Notes under the pieces: model-generated | Databases searched by the model: none | The model's input: the letters and a program-made list of their open reading frames with translations, nothing else | Told to the model about the DNA's origin: nothing | DNA from: Pseudarthrobacter sp. ATCC 49987 | GTDB taxonomy: Bacteria > Actinomycetota > Actinomycetes > Actinomycetales > Micrococcaceae | Length of the DNA: 64,000 bases | NCBI RefSeq assembly: GCF_009928425.1 | Contig: NZ_JAABNS010000001.1 | Location: 2,790,001-2,854,000 of the forward strand | Direction: 5' to 3' | Shown: in pieces, positions 60,746 through 64,000 of the stretch | Numbering within the stretch: the first letter of the stretch is position 1 | Layout: the number at the start of each line of letters is the position of its first letter | Made by a program: the position numbers and the translations under genes

Positions 60746-61996
60746 ATGTCGTGTGCGCATGCAGCGGGTATCCGTCCCGCAACTTTCGGCGTCCTCCGCC
60801 TGCCGCGGAGCGTCGTCGTCGGCGCCCAGCAGCGCTTCGCCGTCGCCAATATCGCAGCCGAATTCGGGACCAACGTCCTGGTCTGCACCGATCCGCGGCT
60901 GGCCGTCTCAGAGGAACTTCAGGCCCTGGTCCGCAGCCTCGAGGACCGGGACCTGACCGTGCGGGTCTACGGTGACACCCAGGCCGAGCTTCCGGTGCCG
61001 GGAATCATCGCTTGCGTCGAGGAGCTCAAGGGCCAGGAGATCGACGTCATCATCGGTTTTGGCGGCGGCAGCTGCATGGACATGGCGAAGGTCGTGTCCG
61101 TGCTGCTCACCCACGGCGGCAAGCCGAGCGACTACTACGGCGAGTTCGCCGTTCCCGGCCCCACCAAGCCTGTCATCGCCCTGCCCACAACGGCGGGCAC
61201 GGGTTCCGAAGCGACAGCGATTGCCGTCGTGTCCGATCCGGAGCTGGGCATGAAAATGGGCATCTCGAGCCCCCACATCATCCCGTTCGCTGCAGTGTGC
61301 GATCCCGAGCTCACCTACTCCTGCCCGCCGTCCCTGACGGCTGCCACCGGCGCTGATACCTTCGTGCACCTGGTCGAGTCCTTCACCGCCATCACACGGG
61401 AACCCACCTCTACCCTGGCCACGGAACGGGTCTTCGTCGGCAAGAACATCCTGACGGACTCAATTGCCTTGAACGGCATCGGGCTGGTGGGCCGCAGCCT
61501 GGTCACCGCCTACAAGGACCCGGAAAACACCGAGGCCCGTGGCGGGATGATGCTCGCGGCACTCTACGGCGGTGTGGTCCTCAGCAACGCCGGAACCGCC
61601 GCGGCGCACGCCATCCAGTACCCGGTAGGCGCACTTACCCACACCCCGCACGGGGTGGGCGTCGGCCTCCTGCTCCCCTACGTCGTCCGCCACAACTTCC
61701 AGGCGATCCAGCCGCAGCTGGCGCAGATCGCCGAGGCCCTGGGGCGCGATATCCGCGGACTCGACGAGCGCGCCGCCGCCGTCGCGGGCGTCGAGGCAAT
61801 CGACGAGGTCATCGCGGCCATCGAGCTGCCGCCGACGCTGCAGGCCCTTGGCGTGCAGGAAAGCGATCTCGACCAGATCGCCAAACTGTCGTTGAACTCC
61901 AAGCGGCTCATCGACAACAACCCCGTGCCGCTTGATCTCGACGCCGTAACCTCCATCGTTCACGCCGCCTACGCCGGCGACCGCACGATCCGCTAA
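60746..61996 (+). CDS. Iron-containing alcohol dehydrogenase
   Basis: A 416-residue group III alcohol dehydrogenase. NAD and metal motifs are IIGFGGGSCMDMAKV, ALPTTAGTGSEATAI and the metal-binding histidine region THTPHGVGVGLLLPYVVRHN. The following gene is a semialdehyde dehydrogenase, which points to a 4-hydroxybutyrate-type dehydrogenase producing succinate semialdehyde. Other hydroxy acids or maleylacetate-type substrates are possible. Confidence 0.92.
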   Translation: MSCAHAAGIRPATFGVLRLPRSVVVGAQQRFAVANIAAEFGTNVLVCTDPRLAVSEELQALVRSLEDRDLTVRVYGDTQAELPVPGIIACVEELKGQEIDVIIGFGGGSCMDMAKVVSVLLTHGGKPSDYYGEFAVPGPTKPVIALPTTAGTGSEATAIAVVSDPELGMKMGISSPHIIPFAAVCDPELTYSCPPSLTAATGADTFVHLVESFTAITREPTSTLATERVFVGKNILTDSIALNGIGLVGRSLVTAYKDPENTEARGGMMLAALYGGVVLSNAGTAAAHAIQYPVGALTHTPHGVGVGLLLPYVVRHNFQAIQPQLAQIAEALGRDIRGLDERAAAVAGVEAIDEVIAAIELPPTLQALGVQESDLDQIAKLSLNSKRLIDNNPVPLDLDAVTSIVHAAYAGDRTIR

Positions 61997-62015
61997 TCAG
62001 GACTAAGGACCACTG

Positions 62016-63491
62016 ATGACTCTTCTTTCAACCTCTGAACCGCTCGACGTCGACGGGCTGACGGTGCCCCGCCAGCTGCTGATCGCCGGAAACTGGCAGG
62101 ACGCCAGCGGCGGTGACACTGTCGAGGTGATCAACCCCTCCGACGCTTCCGCCATCACCGGCATCGCCGACGCCGACGTCGAAGACGGCCTCGCTGCTGT
62201 CGACGCCGCGGCCGCAGCCTTCCCGGACTGGGCCGCAACGCCGCCGCGCCGGCGCGCCGAAATCCTGCGCCGCTGCTTCGAACTCATGACCGAGCGCAGC
62301 GAGCAAATCGCCCACCTCATCTCCCTCGAAAACGGCAAGGCCCTGGCCGACGCCCGCGGGGAAGTGGCGTACGCCGCCGAATTCTTCCGCTGGTACGCCG
62401 AAGAAGCGGTCCGGATCATCGGCGATGTGTCCGTCTCGCCGTCGGGCGCCAACCGGATCCTGGTCCAGCACATGCCGATCGGCGTCTGCGTGCTGATCAC
62501 CCCCTGGAACTTCCCGGCTGCCATGGCCACCCGGAAGCTGGCACCGGCCTTGGCCGCCGGCTGCACCGCCGTGCTGAAGCCCGCCACGCTCACGCCGCTG
62601 ACCACCCTGGCGATCGCCCAGCTGATGATCGACGCCGGTGTCCCCGCCGGCGTCGTCAACGTCATCACCACGAGCAAAACCAGCGAGGTCATGACCCCGA
62701 TCCTCGCGGACCCCCGGGTTCGCAAGCTGTCCTTCACCGGTTCCACCAGCGTGGGACGCCACCTGCTGCGCCAGGCAGCCGACAACGTGCTCAAGTGCTC
62801 CATGGAACTCGGCGGCAACGCTCCGTTCCTCGTCTTCGATGACGCAGACCTCGATCTGGCCCTCGACGGCGCCATGATTGCCAAGATGCGCAACGGCGGC
62901 CAGGCATGCACCGCCGCCAACCGGATCTACGTCCAGCGCGGCATCCACGATGAGTTCGCCCGCCGTCTTGCGGAACGTATGGGCGCCATGCGCGTGGGCC
63001 CGGGCACCGACGCCGACACCGAGGTCGGTCCGCTCGTGGATGAGGCCAGCGTCCGCAAAGTCGACTCGCTGGTCCGCGACGCGGTCAGCCAGGGAGCCAG
63101 GCTCCTCGCCGGCGGCAAGGCCATCGACGGCGCCGGGTACTACTACCCGCCCACTGTCGTGACCAACGTGCCGCTGCACGCCCGCATGGTCAGTGAGGAA
63201 ATCTTCGGACCGGTGGCCTCGGTCATCCCCTTCGACACCGAAGAGGAAGTCATCGCCGCCGCCAACGACTCCGAGTACGGCCTCGCAGCCTACGTGTTCA
63301 CAGAGGACCTTCGCCGCGGACTCAGGGTCTCCGAGCGCATCGAAAGCGGCATGGTGGCCCTCAACCGAGGACTCGTCTCCGATCCCGCAGCACCCTTCGG
63401 CGGAGTCAAGCAGAGCGGCCTCGGCCGCGAAGGTGCCCACCAGGGCCTGCTGGACTTCACCGAAACCAAATACATCGCCCTCGACTGGTAG
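62016..63491 (+). CDS. NAD(P)-dependent succinate-semialdehyde dehydrogenase-like aldehyde dehydrogenase
   Basis: A 491-residue aldehyde dehydrogenase. It shows ITPWNFPAAMATRKLAPALA, FTGSTSVGRHLLRQ, the active-site stretch GGQACTAANRIYVQ with the catalytic cysteine, and the C-terminal YGLAAYVFTEDL and GVKQSGLGREG. The sequence is closest in pattern to GabD/succinate-semialdehyde dehydrogenases. It begins 19 bases after the alcohol dehydrogenase stop, so the pair would convert a hydroxy acid to succinate. Confidence 0.92.
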   Translation: MTLLSTSEPLDVDGLTVPRQLLIAGNWQDASGGDTVEVINPSDASAITGIADADVEDGLAAVDAAAAAFPDWAATPPRRRAEILRRCFELMTERSEQIAHLISLENGKALADARGEVAYAAEFFRWYAEEAVRIIGDVSVSPSGANRILVQHMPIGVCVLITPWNFPAAMATRKLAPALAAGCTAVLKPATLTPLTTLAIAQLMIDAGVPAGVVNVITTSKTSEVMTPILADPRVRKLSFTGSTSVGRHLLRQAADNVLKCSMELGGNAPFLVFDDADLDLALDGAMIAKMRNGGQACTAANRIYVQRGIHDEFARRLAERMGAMRVGPGTDADTEVGPLVDEASVRKVDSLVRDAVSQGARLLAGGKAIDGAGYYYPPTVVTNVPLHARMVSEEIFGPVASVIPFDTEEEVIAAANDSEYGLAAYVFTEDLRRGLRVSERIESGMVALNRGLVSDPAAPFGGVKQSGLGREGAHQGLLDFTETKYIALDW

Positions 63492-63532
63492 CACTGCCGC
63501 TCCCCTTTGTTTCCACCCGAAAGAAAAGACCA

Positions 63533-64000
63533 ATGACGATCTCCACTTCCAAAGCCAAGACGAAGGCGCCCTGGCGCGTTCCGGCAGCCAGCTTCATCGG
63601 CACCACCATCGAATGGTACGACTACTACATCTTCGGCCTGCTCGCCGCCACTGGCGTCTTCAGCCGCCTGTACTTCCCCGAACAGGACCCGGCCACCGGG
63701 CTCCTCCTGGCCTTCGTCACGTACGCCGTCGGCTTCGTCGCACGTCCCTTCGGCGGCATGTTCGCCGGCCACTTCGGGGACAAGATTGGCCGCAAGCCCA
63801 TGCTTGTGCTCTCGTTGCTCATCATGGGCTTCGCCACCCTGGCCATGGGGCTGCTTCCCACCTACGCCCAGATCGGCGTCTGGGCTCCCATCCTGCTGAC
63901 GGTGCTGCGCCTCATGCAGGGCTTCGGCGCCGGCGCCGAATGGGCCGGTGCGGCCGTCATCTCCATCGAACACGCGCCTCCCGGCCGGAGCGGGTTCTTC
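63533..64000 (+). CDS. MHS-type MFS transporter, 3' end outside window
   Basis: The first 156 codons of a metabolite:H+ symporter. It starts MTISTSKAKTKAPWR and has the MHS/ShiA-type opening SFIGTTIEWYDYYIFG, then the loop FAGHFGDKIGRKPMLVLSL and LRLMQGFGAGAEWAGA. No stop occurs before base 64000. It follows the semialdehyde dehydrogenase by 41 bases and probably imports the acid that these enzymes oxidise. Confidence 0.92.
   Translation, partial: MTISTSKAKTKAPWRVPAASFIGTTIEWYDYYIFGLLAATGVFSRLYFPEQDPATGLLLAFVTYAVGFVARPFGGMFAGHFGDKIGRKPMLVLSLLIMGFATLAMGLLPTYAQIGVWAPILLTVLRLMQGFGAGAEWAGAAVISIEHAPPGRSGFF

Overview
The window is 64 kb of high-GC Gram-positive chromosome. GC-ending codons, GTG/TTG starts with GGAGG-type ribosome sites, a Tat-exported PhoD, an excalibur-domain lipoprotein, a WXG100-type protein and many compact catabolic operons fit an actinobacterium of the Micrococcaceae, most likely an Arthrobacter/Pseudarthrobacter-type soil bacterium. 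This assignment rests on gene content and style, not on a marker gene. No rRNA, tRNA or CRISPR array was seen. Base 1 cuts a membrane-protein gene and base 64000 cuts an MFS transporter gene.

0-5 kb: membrane protein tail, acyltransferase, a VapC toxin remnant, a DUF6226-type protein and an overlapping MazE-like/MazF pair. 4-14.5 kb: a sugar-acid locus. A minus-strand operon encodes a dipeptide-type ABC importer (binding protein, two permeases, two ATPases), an aldo/keto reductase and an HpaI-type aldolase. It diverges from a single reading frame that fuses a four-carbon-acid-sugar kinase to a PdxA2-like dehydrogenase, followed by a DeoR regulator. The likely job is import and breakdown of an acidic sugar such as a threonate/erythronate relative.

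14.5-27 kb: accessory and decayed region. It holds a TfoX-like protein, a flavin monooxygenase with a probable one-base frameshift at its start, and phoD with a PHO-box-like upstream repeat. It also holds an excalibur lipoprotein, an IS110 element, a fragment of a second phoD, a lipoprotein, and a WXG100 protein carrying a calpain-type cysteine protease with a small overlapping partner. A short-chain dehydrogenase remnant, a DUF4236 miniprotein and a DUF3761 membrane protein follow. 26-33.6 kb looks like a defence island: AbiTii-like protein, DUF3427/phospholipase-D-like helicase, and an operon of a small ORF, a UvrD-like helicase and a DUF2290 protein.

33.6-40 kb: an alpha-glucoside operon (LacI regulator with paired operators, lipoprotein binding protein, two permeases, GH13 glucosidase). 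40-43.7 kb: an unrecognised two-helix membrane protein coupled to a NUDIX hydrolase, a small protein built of GSYVT repeats, and remnants of a rifampin ADP-ribosyltransferase and an IS481 transposase. 43.7-50.7 kb: a 5-oxoprolinase-type pxpA-accB-accC-pxpB-pxpC operon, a divergent PucR regulator, a second pxpA-like gene and a tautomerase.

50.7-64 kb: a LacI regulator faces an operon across two perfect copies of its apparent operator. The operon encodes asparaginase, a polysaccharide-deacetylase-fold (imidase/allantoinase-like) hydrolase, an MFS transporter, two short-chain dehydrogenases, a small CxxC protein and an Old Yellow Enzyme. After a strong terminator come a GAF-PucR regulator, an iron alcohol dehydrogenase, a succinate-semialdehyde dehydrogenase and an MHS-type transporter. 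Together these suggest catabolism of an imide, amide or C4 hydroxy-acid compound to succinate.
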